Assembly (NCBI GenBank): GCA_009698615.1
Contig: WLPU01000007.1
Span: forward strand, 17,972-81,971
DNA: 64,000 nucleotides
Direction of reading: 5' to 3'
Source: Actinomycetota bacterium
GTDB lineage: Bacteria; Actinomycetota; Actinomycetes; Nanopelagicales; Nanopelagicaceae
Part shown: piece by piece, positions 1-11,609 of the stretch
Layout of the letters: every line of letters begins with the position of its first letter
Position numbering within the stretch: position 1 is the first letter of the stretch
Notes under the pieces: generated by a model
The model's input: only the letters and a program-made list of their open reading frames with translations
The model's database searches: none
Told to the model about the DNA's origin: nothing
Position numbers and translations under genes: made by a program

Positions 1-81
1 ACAAGGTTATTGTTGGATTAGTGAAGGCACTTCACGGTCGGAGTATCGGTTAGTTTCTTGTAACTTTTTTATTGTTGAAAA

Positions 82-396
82 CTAGTAACGAGGCGCGTTT
101 CTTGTTCGTTCAGTACGTGGGGCGCGATGCGTTTTCTTAGCCCAACATGCGTTATGCCAATGTCTGCGAGTTTCAACATCGTATTCCAGCCATGCGACTG
201 TGTGCGGTGTAGCCATCGGAATCATTTGATCACATCCGGGACAGCGATAAGGCTTATTAGATGTTGATCCAGTTATTTTCCTAACAACATAAATGCCTTC
301 ATCATGTTCTTCGATTGAATCGCTAGAGGTAGCACCTAGTTCTCGATCTTCGCCTTTGGGTTTGCGACCCTTGGGGTGATTGCGACGTGGGCTCAT
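82..396 (-). CDS. conserved small actinobacterial protein with zinc-ribbon-like motif, unknown function
   Basis: A protein of about 104 residues with a very basic N-terminus (SPRRNHPKGRKPKG), an acidic middle, then a CPGCDQMI knuckle followed by a WHNACW segment, giving Cys-x2-Cys and His-x2-Cys, which looks like a four-ligand zinc site. The C-terminus is again basic. I recognise it as a short conserved actinobacterial protein sometimes annotated vaguely as ATP/GTP-binding, but no nucleotide-binding motif is visible. I prefer the ATG at 396 because homologues begin MSPRRN-; an in-frame ATG at 414 would add six residues. It is divergent from the ABC exporter genes that begin about 50 bp away. 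The function is unknown; nucleic-acid binding is only a guess. Confidence 0.7.
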   Translation of the reverse strand: MSPRRNHPKGRKPKGEDRELGATSSDSIEEHDEGIYVVRKITGSTSNKPYRCPGCDQMIPMATPHTVAWLEYDVETRRHWHNACWAKKTHRAPRTERTRNAPRY

Positions 397-443
397 GAGA
401 GTATCTTTTCGCATTTTTGCGTTCAGTGTGGCAAGGTAGCCAT

Positions 444-1304
444 GTGAACGTCATCGAAGTTCGAGGTCTGCGCAAAAGTTATGACGGCATTGAGGCTGTT
501 GCAGGCGTGGACCTTTCCATTTCCAAGGGAGAAATTTTTGCTCTTTTGGGCCCGAACGGCGCAGGCAAAACTACTACGGTTGAAATTCTCGAGGGATTTC
601 GCGCCAGAGATGGCGGAGATGTCCGAGTTTTAGATTTTGATCCTCAGGTCAAAGGACATGATGCTCGAGTATTTAGAAATCGCATCGGCATTGTTTTGCA
701 ATCAACCTCAGATGCGGGTGATCTGACCGTACGAGAAACCCTCCACCACTTCTGCGGGTATTACTCAAATCCAAGGGATCCCGAAGAAGTAATTACCTCT
801 ATCGGCCTGGCAGAAAAAAGTAGCTCGCTTATTCGTAGTTTGTCTGGTGGCCAACGTCGTCGCCTAGATGTTGGGCTTGGAATCATTGGCAACCCCGAAC
901 TTCTCTTTCTTGATGAGCCGACCACGGGTTTTGATCCTGAAGCAAGGCGTGCTTTTTGGGCACTGATTAGAAGTTTGAAAGATGGTGGCACAACGATCTT
1001 GCTGACAACTCACTACCTGGATGAAGCAGAAGCTCTGGCTGATCGCGTAGCAGTCATTAATCGCGGCAAAATTATAGAAATATCTACTCCTACAGAGCTT
1101 GGTGGCCGAGCTACTTCATTGGCGAGCGTGCAGTGGGAAAGTAATGGTGAAATGCACGATGAACTCACCTCAGAGCCCACTTCGGTGGTGACGCGCCTTG
1201 GCAAAGAATTCAACGGAGAGGTTCCAAAGTTGAGCGTCCATCGTCCAACACTTGAAGATATTTATTTGGAAATGATCGGATCATCGAAAGGGGGATCGGA
1301 GTGA
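444..1304 (+). CDS. ABC-2 type exporter, ATP-binding protein (DrrA-like)
   Basis: This is the cytoplasmic ATPase of a drug/lipid-type exporter, about 286 residues. Visible motifs in order are Walker A (GPNGAGKTT), the ABC signature (LSGGQRRRLDVG), Walker B (LLFLDEPTTGFDPEA) and a switch histidine (LTTHYLDEAE), followed by a short C-terminal extension typical of DrrA-like proteins. I chose the GTG at 444, giving MNVIEVRGLRKSYDG, because an AAGGT ribosome-binding site lies just upstream; an in-frame TTG at 417 only adds nine non-conserved residues. The stop overlaps the permease start by 4 bp (GTGA), so the two are translationally coupled. The substrate cannot be told from sequence. Confidence 0.92.
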   Translation: MNVIEVRGLRKSYDGIEAVAGVDLSISKGEIFALLGPNGAGKTTTVEILEGFRARDGGDVRVLDFDPQVKGHDARVFRNRIGIVLQSTSDAGDLTVRETLHHFCGYYSNPRDPEEVITSIGLAEKSSSLIRSLSGGQRRRLDVGLGIIGNPELLFLDEPTTGFDPEARRAFWALIRSLKDGGTTILLTTHYLDEAEALADRVAVINRGKIIEISTPTELGGRATSLASVQWESNGEMHDELTSEPTSVVTRLGKEFNGEVPKLSVHRPTLEDIYLEMIGSSKGGSE

Positions 1305-2095
1305 ACTCTCTTCCCAGCACACTTAACCTTGGGTTGCAGCGAGGCAAACTAGAAATTCGCCAATTCATGCGCCAACGCGAATCAGTTGTCTTTACATTAC
1401 TTTTCCCGCTGATCCTGCTTGCAATTTTCGGTTCAGTATTTAAAGACACCATCGCGCCTGGAGTCACATTTAGCCAATATTTCGTGGCGGGAATGGTTGC
1501 ATCCGGTCTTGTAAATAGCGGATTCCAACAGTTAGCTATTATCATTCCGGTCGAACGCGACTTCGGGTCTCTTAAACGATTACGTGGAACACCAATGCCG
1601 GCAGCAAGTTATTTCATAGGTAAATCTCTTCTTGTCCTGGCCGGAATGATTGTTCAAGTCATTCTGCTATTAGCCGGCGGCGTCTTATTCTTTGGTCTCA
1701 ATATGCCAACTTCTACATCTAAGTGGTTCACTTTCGCGTGGCTTATCCTGTTAGGGACAGCAACTTCCACTGCGCTAGGAATCGCTTTCTCAGTGGTACC
1801 CAAAAGTGGTCGCGGCGCCTCGGCTGTCGTCTCACCCGTTGTTATCATTTTGCAATTCTTCAGTGGCGTTTTCTTTATTTTCACTCAACTTCCAACATGG
1901 ATGCAGCAAGTTGCCGCAATCTTTCCCCTCAAATGGCTTACTCAAGGAATGCGATCAGTATTCTTGCCAGATTCATTTGCATCGCAAGAAGTAGCCCATT
2001 CGTGGGAAACTGGACGAACACTTCTTATACTCATTGTGTGGCTCGTCGTCGGACTTTTCTTTTCAATAAGAACCTTCAAATGGGAGCGAGCATAA
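1301..2095 (+). CDS. ABC-2 type exporter, permease protein
   Basis: An integral membrane protein of 264 residues with about six hydrophobic segments in the ABC-2 pattern: an N-terminal cytoplasmic stretch with RQRESVVFTLLFPLILLAIF, then a block of helices around residues 55-235, and a final helix ending in FKWERA. It begins with GTG, with a GGGGA ribosome-binding site inside the end of the ATPase gene. It pairs with the ATPase as a homodimeric or single-permease exporter. Its last 16 bp overlap the start of the next gene, which encodes a secreted protein, so the three genes probably form one transcript. The transported substrate is unknown. Confidence 0.9.
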   Translation: MNSLPSTLNLGLQRGKLEIRQFMRQRESVVFTLLFPLILLAIFGSVFKDTIAPGVTFSQYFVAGMVASGLVNSGFQQLAIIIPVERDFGSLKRLRGTPMPAASYFIGKSLLVLAGMIVQVILLLAGGVLFFGLNMPTSTSKWFTFAWLILLGTATSTALGIAFSVVPKSGRGASAVVSPVVIILQFFSGVFFIFTQLPTWMQQVAAIFPLKWLTQGMRSVFLPDSFASQEVAHSWETGRTLLILIVWLVVGLFFSIRTFKWERA

Positions 2096-2784
2096 AGCGC
2101 TCTCAAGGATCGTTAGGGCTCACATTAGCCCTAACGATTGCACTCCTTGCAGGAATCATCCCTGCAAATGCTGCCACCACAAAACCTTCTCCCAAGGCAT
2201 CGACTAAACCTGCTGCGCAAAACTCAGCGCAACCTATGGCAAAGCCCAGCTCTACGGCAGTTGCGAAAAAGGTAATAGCAAAGAAGAAAGTAGTTACGAA
2301 GAAGCGAATTTATCGAAAGAAGAAGATTATCAAAGTAATGCCATCTCCATCTCCGGCTTGGCCTCCTAAAGGATTTAGCGCTGACAACGGCGTCTATGCA
2401 AAGATTCCAACTAGTAAGGAATTAGTAGGTGTGATCTCTGCCGCCGCAACTTTGGCTTCGCAGGTAAAGGATTGTCAGAAGTTTGTCTGTGGAGCAGTAC
2501 AAGTTGCATCAATAATTGGTTGCACCTGGTGGGAAGTCCAATCAGAAGTATCTGGACCAACTTCTGACACTGACGCAACTCTGCGCGTTCTCGGAACTTT
2601 ACGCACGACGGCGAAAGCAACGAACGTCAAACAAATGATTACGATTTTGCTCATTAGCGCTGAGCCCATGAAAGATAAGACCAACATAGGAAAGATTGAT
2701 ATCACTTGCTATCACTCACCGCGCATTGAAGATGTTCCGACTACCGTTTACACGCCAGTTCAATTACCAACGAATACAAATTAA
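2080..2784 (+). CDS. secreted protein with a Lys-rich basic segment, unknown function
   Basis: A protein of about 234 residues with a clear signal peptide: basic start (MGASIKRSQ), hydrophobic core and a likely cut at ANA-ATT near residue 31. Then comes an Ala/Ser/Pro/Lys-rich region with a dense basic patch (runs such as KKKVVTKKR), a proline hinge (PSPSPAWPP), and a C-terminal domain of about 150 residues with three cysteines (VKDCQKFVCG and IGCTWW) that could form disulfides. I recognise no family. The open frame extends far upstream, but that part lies inside the permease gene in another frame; the ATG at 2080 begins the signal peptide. It overlaps the exporter permease by 16 bp and meets the cobalamin adenosyltransferase gene tail to tail with a 4-bp overlap. 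Confidence 0.75.
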   Translation: MGASIKRSQGSLGLTLALTIALLAGIIPANAATTKPSPKASTKPAAQNSAQPMAKPSSTAVAKKVIAKKKVVTKKRIYRKKKIIKVMPSPSPAWPPKGFSADNGVYAKIPTSKELVGVISAAATLASQVKDCQKFVCGAVQVASIIGCTWWEVQSEVSGPTSDTDATLRVLGTLRTTAKATNVKQMITILLISAEPMKDKTNIGKIDITCYHSPRIEDVPTTVYTPVQLPTNTN

Positions 2785-3353
2785 CGATTGGCCCCGGGCA
2801 CCCATAGCTGATCGCCAATTTCTTTGTTTGCAATACGTGCGAGCACAAATAAAAGATCCGAAAGGCGATTGAGGTACTTTGCTGTCAACGGATTGACGCC
2901 TCCGCCAAATGCATGAATGGCAGCCCAAGTGCAACGTTCTGCTCTGCGTGTCACTGTACGTGCAACATGTAGGAGTGCAGAGGCGGGTGTGCCAGATGGT
3001 AAAACAAACGAGCGCAGTTGCTCAAGATTTTCGTTATACACATCAATCTGATTTTCTAGATATGTAATCTGGCTTTCTAGAACTCGTAATGGTTCAAAAG
3101 CTGGTGCATCCGAAACTGGAGTACATAGATCTGCACCCACATCGAAGAGATCATTTTGAATTCGTACCAATAAAGTATTCAAGTCCTTGGATAATTCGCC
3201 CAATGCCAATACAACTCCGATTGCCGAATTAGCTTCATCGACAGTTGCATACGCTTCAAGGCGTGGATCGTTCTTGGACGTCCTACTCATATCCCCCAGG
3301 GAGGTAGTCCCGTCATCGCCGGTCTTGGTGTAAATCCTCGTTAAATGAACCAT
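2781..3353 (-). CDS. cobO: PduO-type ATP:cob(I)alamin adenosyltransferase
   Basis: This enzyme transfers the adenosyl group of ATP to cob(I)alamin to make coenzyme B12. It has 190 residues, the usual length of the PduO-type family. The family signature is visible: [13 protein letters not shown] near the N-terminus (ATP binding), then RTVTRRAER and [13 protein letters not shown] in the C-terminal helices. The symbol is used loosely, because this is the PduO fold and not the CobA/CobO fold. A TAGGCT hexamer lies 6 bp before the ATG, which suggests a leaderless transcript. It is a single gene here, divergent from murA. No B12-dependent enzyme or cobalamin riboswitch is visible next to it. Confidence 0.92.
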   Translation of the reverse strand: MVHLTRIYTKTGDDGTTSLGDMSRTSKNDPRLEAYATVDEANSAIGVVLALGELSKDLNTLLVRIQNDLFDVGADLCTPVSDAPAFEPLRVLESQITYLENQIDVYNENLEQLRSFVLPSGTPASALLHVARTVTRRAERCTWAAIHAFGGGVNPLTAKYLNRLSDLLFVLARIANKEIGDQLWVPGANR

Positions 3354-3359
3354 GGGGAG

Positions 3360-3365
3360 AGCCTA
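3360..3365 (-). promoter_or_regulatory. -10 element TAGGCT of a leaderless promoter (cobalamin adenosyltransferase)
   Basis: On the minus strand TAGGCT stands 6 nt before the ATG at 3353, so transcription would begin at or next to the start codon. No ribosome-binding site is visible. No good -35 box was found at 16-18 bp. The same hexamer and spacing occur before glyA, murI and aroA in this window. Confidence 0.45.
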
Positions 3366-3415
3366 TTAGGACAGTTACGATGAGACCACTCAAGAGCGCA
3401 AGGAGGCAGAACCCC

Positions 3416-4681
3416 GTGGCTGCAGAACGCTTTCGGATCGTTGGTGGGGCTCGTCTCCATGGCGAAGTCCGAGTTTCTGGTGCCAAAAATTCCGCTCTGA
3501 AGTTGATGGCCGCCGCATTACTTGCCGAAGGTAAGACAACAATTCGAAACGTTCCAGATATTGCCGACGTAGCGATCATGGCAGATTTACTTACTCGCCT
3601 TGGCTGCACTGTTGTACGAACTGACGATTGTGTCAGCATCGATGTTCCAAAAGTCCCAGCACATCGCGCCGATTATGACTTAGTGCGCAAAATGCGTGCC
3701 TCAATCAATGTGCTGGGTCCATTAGTTGCACGCGTTGGTATGGCAGAAGTTGCACTACCTGGAGGAGATGCCATTGGTTCGCGAGGTTTAGATTTTCACT
3801 TCAAGGGTCTTGTCACATTAGGTGCGACCGCCCATAACGAACATGGGTACGTCATTGCAACCGCTCCAGATGGATTAGTTGGCGCCGACATTGTTTTGGA
3901 CTTCCCTAGCGTTGGTGCAACTGAAAATCTTTTGACAGCGGCAGTGCTTGCGCGTGGCACGACTACTATTGATAACGCTGCTCGCGAACCTGATGTAGTC
4001 GACCTCGGACAATTCCTCATCGGCATGGGCGCAAAGATAGAAGGACTTGGCACAACTAAATTAACAATTCATGGAGTGACAAAACTTAATCCGACGGATC
4101 ACACCACTATCCCTGATCGGATTGTTACGGGAACCTGGGCATTTGCTGCCGTCATGACTGGAGGAGATATCACCATTCATGGTGGGCGCGCTGAAGATCT
4201 TGAACTGCCCCTAGAAAAACTTGCATCGGCTGGTGCAATTGTGACTTCAACACCAGATGGCATACGAGTGCGCATGGATGGTCGTCCTCAATCAATTGAT
4301 GTCGCGACTCTTCCTTACCCTGGATTCCCGACAGACCTACAACCCATGGTTATTTCACTCAACTCCATTGCTCAAGGCGATGCAATAGTGACAGAGAATG
4401 TTTTTGAAGGTCGTTTCATGTTCGTGAATGAATTAGTCCGACTTGGAGCTCAGATCACTGTCGATGGCCACCACGCAGCAATCAGCGGAATCCCTCAACT
4501 TTCAGGCGCCCCCGTCGCAGCAACCGACATTCGGGCCGGTGCCGGACTAGTTTTAGCCGGGCTAGTGAGTGAAGGAATTACACTTGTGGAAGATTCATTT
4601 CATATCGATCGAGGCTATCCCCGCTTTGCAGAAGAACTCGCTGCCCTTGGCGCTGAAGTCACAAGAGAAACGGTGGAGTAG
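3416..4681 (+). CDS. murA: UDP-N-acetylglucosamine 1-carboxyvinyltransferase (Asp-type active site)
   Basis: MurA is the first committed enzyme of peptidoglycan synthesis; it adds enolpyruvate to UDP-GlcNAc in the cytoplasm. The protein has 421 residues, a normal length. The N-terminus [16 protein letters not shown] carries the substrate-binding Lys/Asn pair. The active-site loop reads [11 protein letters not shown]: the usual catalytic Cys (Cys115 in E. coli) is Asp, at about residue 118. An Asp here is known from M. tuberculosis MurA and goes with natural fosfomycin insensitivity. I chose the GTG at 3416 because AGGAGG lies at 3401-3406, 9 bp upstream; an ATG at 3380 would add 12 basic residues unlike the family. 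glpX follows after 2 bp. Confidence 0.95.
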   Translation: MAAERFRIVGGARLHGEVRVSGAKNSALKLMAAALLAEGKTTIRNVPDIADVAIMADLLTRLGCTVVRTDDCVSIDVPKVPAHRADYDLVRKMRASINVLGPLVARVGMAEVALPGGDAIGSRGLDFHFKGLVTLGATAHNEHGYVIATAPDGLVGADIVLDFPSVGATENLLTAAVLARGTTTIDNAAREPDVVDLGQFLIGMGAKIEGLGTTKLTIHGVTKLNPTDHTTIPDRIVTGTWAFAAVMTGGDITIHGGRAEDLELPLEKLASAGAIVTSTPDGIRVRMDGRPQSIDVATLPYPGFPTDLQPMVISLNSIAQGDAIVTENVFEGRFMFVNELVRLGAQITVDGHHAAISGIPQLSGAPVAATDIRAGAGLVLAGLVSEGITLVEDSFHIDRGYPRFAEELAALGAEVTRETVE

Positions 4682-4683
4682 CG

Positions 4684-5646
4684 ATGGCTGAAAAAGTTAA
4701 TCCAGATCGCAACTTAGCACTAGAGCTTGTTCGTGTTACAGAAACTGCGGCACTGGCGGGATCGGCCTGGGTTGGACGCGGCGATAAAAATTTGGCAGAT
4801 CATGCCGCGGTTGAGGCAATGCGCAGAATGATCAACACGGTTGATATGGATGGGGTAGTCGTCATTGGCGAAGGCGAAAAAGATGATGCCCCGATGCTTC
4901 ATAACGGGGAGAACGTTGGTAACGGTTTGGGTCCCAAGTGTGACGTTGCAGTCGACCCCATCGATGGCACGTCCCTAACTGCAAATGGCATGAATGGTGC
5001 GATTAGTGTCATCGCACTATCGCCACGCGGCACGATGTATGACCCTTCAGCAGTTTTCTACATGAACAAAATTGTTACCGGTCCTGAGTGTGCAGATGTC
5101 ATCGATATCACCGCTCCCCCTGCAGAAAATGTCAGGAGAGTTGCGAAGGCAAAAAAGATTCCCGTGAGTGATGTGACTGTTGTTGTTCTTAATCGCCCAC
5201 GACATAACGAACTCCTTGCCCAATTGCGCGATGCTGGTGCCAGAATTCGTCTCATCCAAGATGGTGATGTTGCCGCAGCTATTGAAGCTGCACGGCCCGG
5301 TACAGGTATTGATCTACTCATGGGAATTGGCGGAACACCAGAAGGTGTCATCACCGCAGCTGCCATGATCTGCCTGGGAGGCGTTATTCAGGGACAACTC
5401 CACCCTAAAGATGATGCAGAGCGCCAAGGTGCAATTGACGCCGGACATGATCTATCTAGAATTTTGCAAACGAGAGATTTGATTAATTCTGATGATGTTT
5501 TTCTCTCGGCAACTGGTATTACTAACGGAGAATTACTTCGGGGTATTCGTTACACGACTTCAGGAGTTATAAGTCACTCGATTGTCATGCGCGGTGAAAG
5601 CCGTACTGTGCGGATTATTGAAACAGAGCACAACTTTAGAAACTAG
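4684..5646 (+). CDS. glpX: class II fructose-1,6-bisphosphatase GlpX
   Basis: It hydrolyses fructose-1,6-bisphosphate to fructose-6-phosphate in gluconeogenesis. The 320 residues contain the GlpX metal-site motifs: [28 protein letters not shown] and [12 protein letters not shown] (the lithium-sensitive phosphatase signature), and [10 protein letters not shown] further on. The length fits the class II family. The gene begins 2 bp after murA, so the two are probably cotranscribed. It ends convergently with atpC, sharing 4 bp. No class I Fbp is seen in the window, so this may be the main gluconeogenic phosphatase. Confidence 0.95.
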   Translation: MAEKVNPDRNLALELVRVTETAALAGSAWVGRGDKNLADHAAVEAMRRMINTVDMDGVVVIGEGEKDDAPMLHNGENVGNGLGPKCDVAVDPIDGTSLTANGMNGAISVIALSPRGTMYDPSAVFYMNKIVTGPECADVIDITAPPAENVRRVAKAKKIPVSDVTVVVLNRPRHNELLAQLRDAGARIRLIQDGDVAAAIEAARPGTGIDLLMGIGGTPEGVITAAAMICLGGVIQGQLHPKDDAERQGAIDAGHDLSRILQTRDLINSDDVFLSATGITNGELLRGIRYTTSGVISHSIVMRGESRTVRIIETEHNFRN

Positions 5647-5894
5647 CCCACGCTTTCGGTCAAGATTGAAACACGATCTTTGGATACTGAAAGAAAACCA
5701 CCATTGACGACGAACTCTGTGGTTGTTCCATCCACTGCTTTGATTTTGACTTGGCCGTCGACTAGGACGCCAAAGAGAGGTGCATGGCCCGAAAGAATTC
5801 CTAAATCCCCATCGATCGTGCGGGCAGAAACCATCTCTGCCTCGCCCGACCACACTCTCTGCACTGGCGACACTAGCTCGACGTTAAGAGTCAT
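5643..5894 (-). CDS. atpC: F0F1 ATP synthase epsilon subunit, beta-domain only
   Basis: Last gene of the atp operon. The 83 residues cover only the N-terminal beta-sandwich of epsilon: [20 protein letters not shown], the conserved [12 protein letters not shown] loop, and [17 protein letters not shown]. The C-terminal helical hairpin, which in many bacteria inhibits ATP hydrolysis, is absent: the stop follows directly after the sheet. I looked for a continuation in the other frames and saw none; the stop is shared with the convergent glpX gene. Short epsilons occur in several lineages, so this is probably a real form and not a broken gene. It would couple gamma to the rotor but lack the self-inhibiting arm. 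Confidence 0.9.
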   Translation of the reverse strand: MTLNVELVSPVQRVWSGEAEMVSARTIDGDLGILSGHAPLFGVLVDGQVKIKAVDGTTTEFVVNGGFLSVSKDRVSILTESVG

Positions 5895-5897
5895 TGA

Positions 5898-8236
<2,339 letters not shown>

Positions 8237-8239
8237 TTT

Positions 8240-9880
8240 TTACTTCTTCACCGGTGGCGGAGCGTATTTGGTTACCTGCTCTTGGCCTTCGCCATCGAGT
8301 GCCTTTGCGGCTGCTTCATTGATCGCGGCAGATACCGTAGGAACAAAGCGAGTCTTAAATGCTGTGACTGCTTCAACCATGGATGCAACGGTGTCATCTT
8401 TGAGTTCTTTGGTCTCAGAGATCACGTCGAAAATAGCTTTGCGTTCGCGGCCAATAAACTCAATGAGCTCGGCTTCAAAGCGACGAATATCTGCCACAGC
8501 AACATCGTCGAGTTGGCCAGAAGTACCTGCCCAGATCGAAACGATTTGGCTCTCGAGTGAATATGGTGAGTACTGACCTTGCTTCAAGAGTTCAACCATG
8601 CGAGCACCGCGCTCGAGTTGAGCCTTTGATGCAGCATCAAGGTCGGAACCGAAAGCTGCGAATGCTTCAAGTTCGCGGAACTGCGCCAAGTCAAGGCGCA
8701 AACGTCCTGCGATCTTTTTCATTGCCTTTGTCTGAGCAGATCCACCTACGCGAGATACAGATACACCCACGTTAATAGCTGGACGCACACCGGCGTTGAA
8801 AAGATCTGTTTCCAAGAAACACTGTCCATCGGTAATGGAAATAACGTTGGTAGGAATAAACGCTGACACGTCATTTCCCTTAGTTTCAATAATTGGTAGA
8901 CCAGTCATCGAGCCGCCGCCGAGTTCGTCGGAAAGCTTTGCGCAACGCTCGAGAAGACGTGAGTGCAAGTAGAAAACATCGCCTGGATAGGCTTCGCGAC
9001 CTGGTGGACGACGAAGCAACAATGAGACCGAACGATAAGCCTCAGCTTGCTTTGAAAGATCATCAAAAACAATGAGCACGTGTTGTCCTGCGTACATCCA
9101 GTGCTGACCAATAGATGAGCCAGTGTATGGAGCGAGGTACTTAAAGCCTGCAGGGTCAGATGCTGGAGATGCAACGATAGTTGTGTATTCCATCGCGCCA
9201 GCTTCTTCTAGAGATGCTTTTACAGATGCAATCGTGGATCCCTTTTGACCAATAGCAACATAAATACATTTAACTTGCTTCTTTGGATCCCCAGATTTCC
9301 AGTTCTCTAACTGGTTAATGATGGTGTCAACAGCAACCGCAGTCTTTCCAGTCTGACGATCGCCAATGATCAATTGACGCTGTCCGCGACCAATAGCGGT
9401 CATCGCGTCAATTGCCTTAATTCCAGTCGCTAGTGGTTCCTTAACAGGTTGGCGTTGCACAACAGAAGGTGCCTGCACTTCGAGAGCACGACGTGCCTCT
9501 GCTTTGATCTCGCCTTTTCCATCAATGGGACGACCTAGTGGATCGACAACACGGCCAAGGAATGCATCGCCCACTGGTACAGAAAGAATTTCTCCAGTGC
9601 GACGAACAGTTGTTCCTTCTTCAATGCCTGCATAGTCACCCAAAATAACGATACCGATTTCACGGACATCGAGGTTGAGGGCTAGACCGAGGGTGCCGTT
9701 TTCAAATTGCAACAACTCATTTGCCATTGTCGACGGCAATCCTTCAACGCGAGCAATGCCGTCGCCTGCTTGCGTGACGGTACCAACCTCGTCTCGAACA
9801 GCAGCGCCTGGATCGTATGACTTAACGAAGTTCGCCAAGGCATCGCGAATCTCCTCGGGTCGGATCGTGAGTTCGGCCAT
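8240..9880 (-). CDS. atpA: F0F1 ATP synthase alpha subunit
   Basis: Non-catalytic nucleotide-binding subunit of F1, 546 residues. The P-loop is [15 protein letters not shown], and the signature [17 protein letters not shown] lies near residue 365. The N-terminal helix that contacts delta ([20 protein letters not shown]) is present, and the C-terminus carries a short acidic/basic actinobacterial extension ending in PPPVKK. It sits between atpH and atpG. A gap of about 40 bp separates it from atpH and has room for a ribosome-binding site (GGGAGA just before the ATG). Confidence 0.97.
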   Translation of the reverse strand: MAELTIRPEEIRDALANFVKSYDPGAAVRDEVGTVTQAGDGIARVEGLPSTMANELLQFENGTLGLALNLDVREIGIVILGDYAGIEEGTTVRRTGEILSVPVGDAFLGRVVDPLGRPIDGKGEIKAEARRALEVQAPSVVQRQPVKEPLATGIKAIDAMTAIGRGQRQLIIGDRQTGKTAVAVDTIINQLENWKSGDPKKQVKCIYVAIGQKGSTIASVKASLEEAGAMEYTTIVASPASDPAGFKYLAPYTGSSIGQHWMYAGQHVLIVFDDLSKQAEAYRSVSLLLRRPPGREAYPGDVFYLHSRLLERCAKLSDELGGGSMTGLPIIETKGNDVSAFIPTNVISITDGQCFLETDLFNAGVRPAINVGVSVSRVGGSAQTKAMKKIAGRLRLDLAQFRELEAFAAFGSDLDAASKAQLERGARMVELLKQGQYSPYSLESQIVSIWAGTSGQLDDVAVADIRRFEAELIEFIGRERKAIFDVISETKELKDDTVASMVEAVTAFKTRFVPTVSAAINEAAAKALDGEGQEQVTKYAPPPVKK

Positions 9881-9920
9881 TGTGGTGTTCTCCCTCTTCT
9901 ATCTTCTCTTGTGAATCTTC

Positions 9921-10766
9921 TTACGCGCTCTTGCTGGCAAGAGCGCGGTCTGCTTGGAGTAAACGGGTGATGAGTGTGCCGTCAATGAGTTCATCTGCGA
10001 ATCGAATTGAAATGCCTCCAACGACATTCTTATCAACCGCAACATTGACTCTTACTTGTTGACCTATTTTTTGTGAAAGTGATTTAGAAAGGCGTTCTAC
10101 TTGCTGGGAAGTTAACTCAACTGCTGTGGTGACATGTGCGATGAGACGGTTCTTACGGGCTGAAACTGCTTGAGCAAATTCAGCAAGTCCGCTTTCAATA
10201 TTGCGACCACGTGAATGGTCAACCAGTGTTGAAATAAGTGTCACCGTGGAAGCAGTGGCCTTGCCGGAAAGAAGTGCGCTAACAAGCTGACTCTTAGGTG
10301 GTTGGCCCGGCACGGTGGAACGATTTGCTAGAACTGCGCGTAGCTCTGGGCTAGATGCGACGGTCTGTGAAAAGGTGAAGATTTCTGCTTCAAGTCGATC
10401 TAGCGTGCCATCTTTTTCTGCAGCTGCGGCTTGTGACTCCACTGCCAATAGTTCTAGGACATCGCCTAGATCCTTGGGCGATGACCAGCGCATTGCAATC
10501 ATCTCGGAAAGCAAAGCCAGTGAACCGGGAGCAACTACCTTGCTGAAAAGTTGGGCTGCTAAAGAGTTCTTCTCTGCCTCTTGGCGCGCAGAATCTGTAA
10601 GGGCTCTGCGCAGAGCGATTGATGAGTCAAGCACTTGCACCATCGCGAAAAGATCAGAAGACAACTTTAAAATCACAGCAGAATCCAACCCAGATAATTT
10701 CTTATCCAGAGAGGTTCTGGTTGCGACTAGAGATAGTCGACTGGTGCCTTTCATGGTGAGTGACAT
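9921..10766 (-). CDS. atpH: F0F1 ATP synthase delta subunit
   Basis: Peripheral-stalk subunit joining F1 to subunit b. Its 281 residues are long compared with the approximately 177 of E. coli but match the actinobacterial form, which has an N-terminal extension. The conserved C-terminal segment (VRVNVAVDKNVVGGISIRFADELIDGT) is clearly that of OSCP/delta. The N-terminal half is helical and Ala/Ser/Leu-rich. It starts just after atpF (2-bp gap). An internal ATG four codons in is an equally possible start. Confidence 0.93.
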   Translation of the reverse strand: MSLTMKGTSRLSLVATRTSLDKKLSGLDSAVILKLSSDLFAMVQVLDSSIALRRALTDSARQEAEKNSLAAQLFSKVVAPGSLALLSEMIAMRWSSPKDLGDVLELLAVESQAAAAEKDGTLDRLEAEIFTFSQTVASSPELRAVLANRSTVPGQPPKSQLVSALLSGKATASTVTLISTLVDHSRGRNIESGLAEFAQAVSARKNRLIAHVTTAVELTSQQVERLSKSLSQKIGQQVRVNVAVDKNVVGGISIRFADELIDGTLITRLLQADRALASKSA

Positions 10767-10768
10767 AG

Positions 10769-11308
10769 TTACTTGGACTCCTCCAAATCAGCGAGGAATC
10801 TTTCGACTACTCGTGATTGACGTGCCTGGTCTTCGAGCGCTTCGCCAACAATCTTGGAAGCAAGGGATGTAGCAATTGTGCCCACCTCGTTGAGAAGTGA
10901 GTTCACTGCTTGTTGACGTTCAGCTTCGATCGAAGCACGTGCCGATGCAGTAATTCGTGCTGCTTCTTCTTGAGCAGTTGCACGCATTTCTTCAATGATC
11001 GCTGCGCCTTCGGTGCGTGCTTCTTCACGCATCTTGGCTGATTCACCGCGAGCATCTGCTAATTGCGCTTGGTATGTGCGAAGAGTCGATTCGGCTTCGA
11101 GTTGGGCTTTTTCAGCTCGCTCGAGTCCACCCTGAATCGCGTTAGTGCGTTCGCGGTATGCCTCTTCAAACTTTGGAACTGCTTTAGTGCGAAGAAGAAA
11201 AAATAGAATCGAAAAGGCAACGAGCCCAACGATAATTTCGGCAGGTTGTGGGATGACAGGACTTGGTCCCGCTTCACTTGCCGCAAGTACCCAAAGGTTA
11301 TTGCTCAT
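10769..11308 (-). CDS. atpF: F0F1 ATP synthase b subunit
   Basis: Peripheral-stalk subunit, 179 residues. It has one membrane helix near the N-terminus (PAEIIVGLVAFSILFFLL), then a long charged coiled coil rich in Ala, Glu and Arg (residues 45-165). An AATEAGPSP-like hydrophilic N-terminal stretch precedes the helix, as in other Gram-positive b subunits. It lies between atpE and atpH in standard order. It is not fused to delta, unlike the mycobacterial arrangement in which a b-delta fusion occurs. Confidence 0.94.
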   Translation of the reverse strand: MSNNLWVLAASEAGPSPVIPQPAEIIVGLVAFSILFFLLRTKAVPKFEEAYRERTNAIQGGLERAEKAQLEAESTLRTYQAQLADARGESAKMREEARTEGAAIIEEMRATAQEEAARITASARASIEAERQQAVNSLLNEVGTIATSLASKIVGEALEDQARQSRVVERFLADLEESK

Positions 11309-11346
11309 GTGTGACTCCTAACTTCCTAGTGTGTTTCGTCGCGTTC

Positions 11347-11553
11347 TTACTTGAGAACGAAAGCGAGAACGAGGCCAATGAGAGCCAAAGCTTCTGCCAA
11401 GGCGAATCCAAGGAATGCGATTGGTTGTAGAAGACCGCGAGCTTCAGGCTGACGTGCAACACCGTTGATATATGCAGCGAAAACCAGACCAGTAGCAACA
11501 CCGGGACCGATTGTCGAGAGGCCGAAACCTACAATTGCCATTGTACCTGTCAT
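11347..11553 (-). CDS. atpE: F0F1 ATP synthase c subunit
   Basis: Proteolipid of the rotor ring: 68 residues, two membrane helices and a polar loop [11 protein letters not shown]. The ion-binding carboxylate is Glu54 in [12 protein letters not shown]. The sodium-binding signature of Na+-type rings (polar residues flanking the Glu) is absent, so the ring is inferred to be proton-driven. A good ribosome-binding site (AAAGGGAAG) precedes the ATG. Confidence 0.96.
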   Translation of the reverse strand: MTGTMAIVGFGLSTIGPGVATGLVFAAYINGVARQPEARGLLQPIAFLGFALAEALALIGLVLAFVLK

Positions 11554-11609
11554 GTAACTTCCCTTTCACGTAATGACTAGAGGTTCCTCTAGCCAAATCT
11601 ATTTATTCT

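Noticed and set aside
1..81. Possible feature at the left edge of the window
   Set aside because: Only 81 bp downstream of the first minus-strand gene; a TTTTTTATTG stretch is present but no clear hairpin or gene.
1723..2079. 119 codons upstream of the secreted basic protein in the same frame
   Set aside because: They lie inside the permease gene in another frame and translate to a sequence without family features; the signal peptide begins exactly at the ATG at 2080.
3380..3415. ATG start for murA giving 12 extra basic residues
   Set aside because: AGGAGG lies inside this stretch at the right distance from the GTG at 3416, which matches the family N-terminus.
5600..5645. Hidden C-terminal part of AtpC through a frameshift
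   Set aside because: Neither alternative frame past the stop gives the expected charged helices; this DNA is the 3' end of glpX.
10315..10872. Open frame of 185 codons on the plus strand across atpH and atpF
   Set aside because: Antisense to conserved ATP synthase genes, without a ribosome-binding site or recognisable family.
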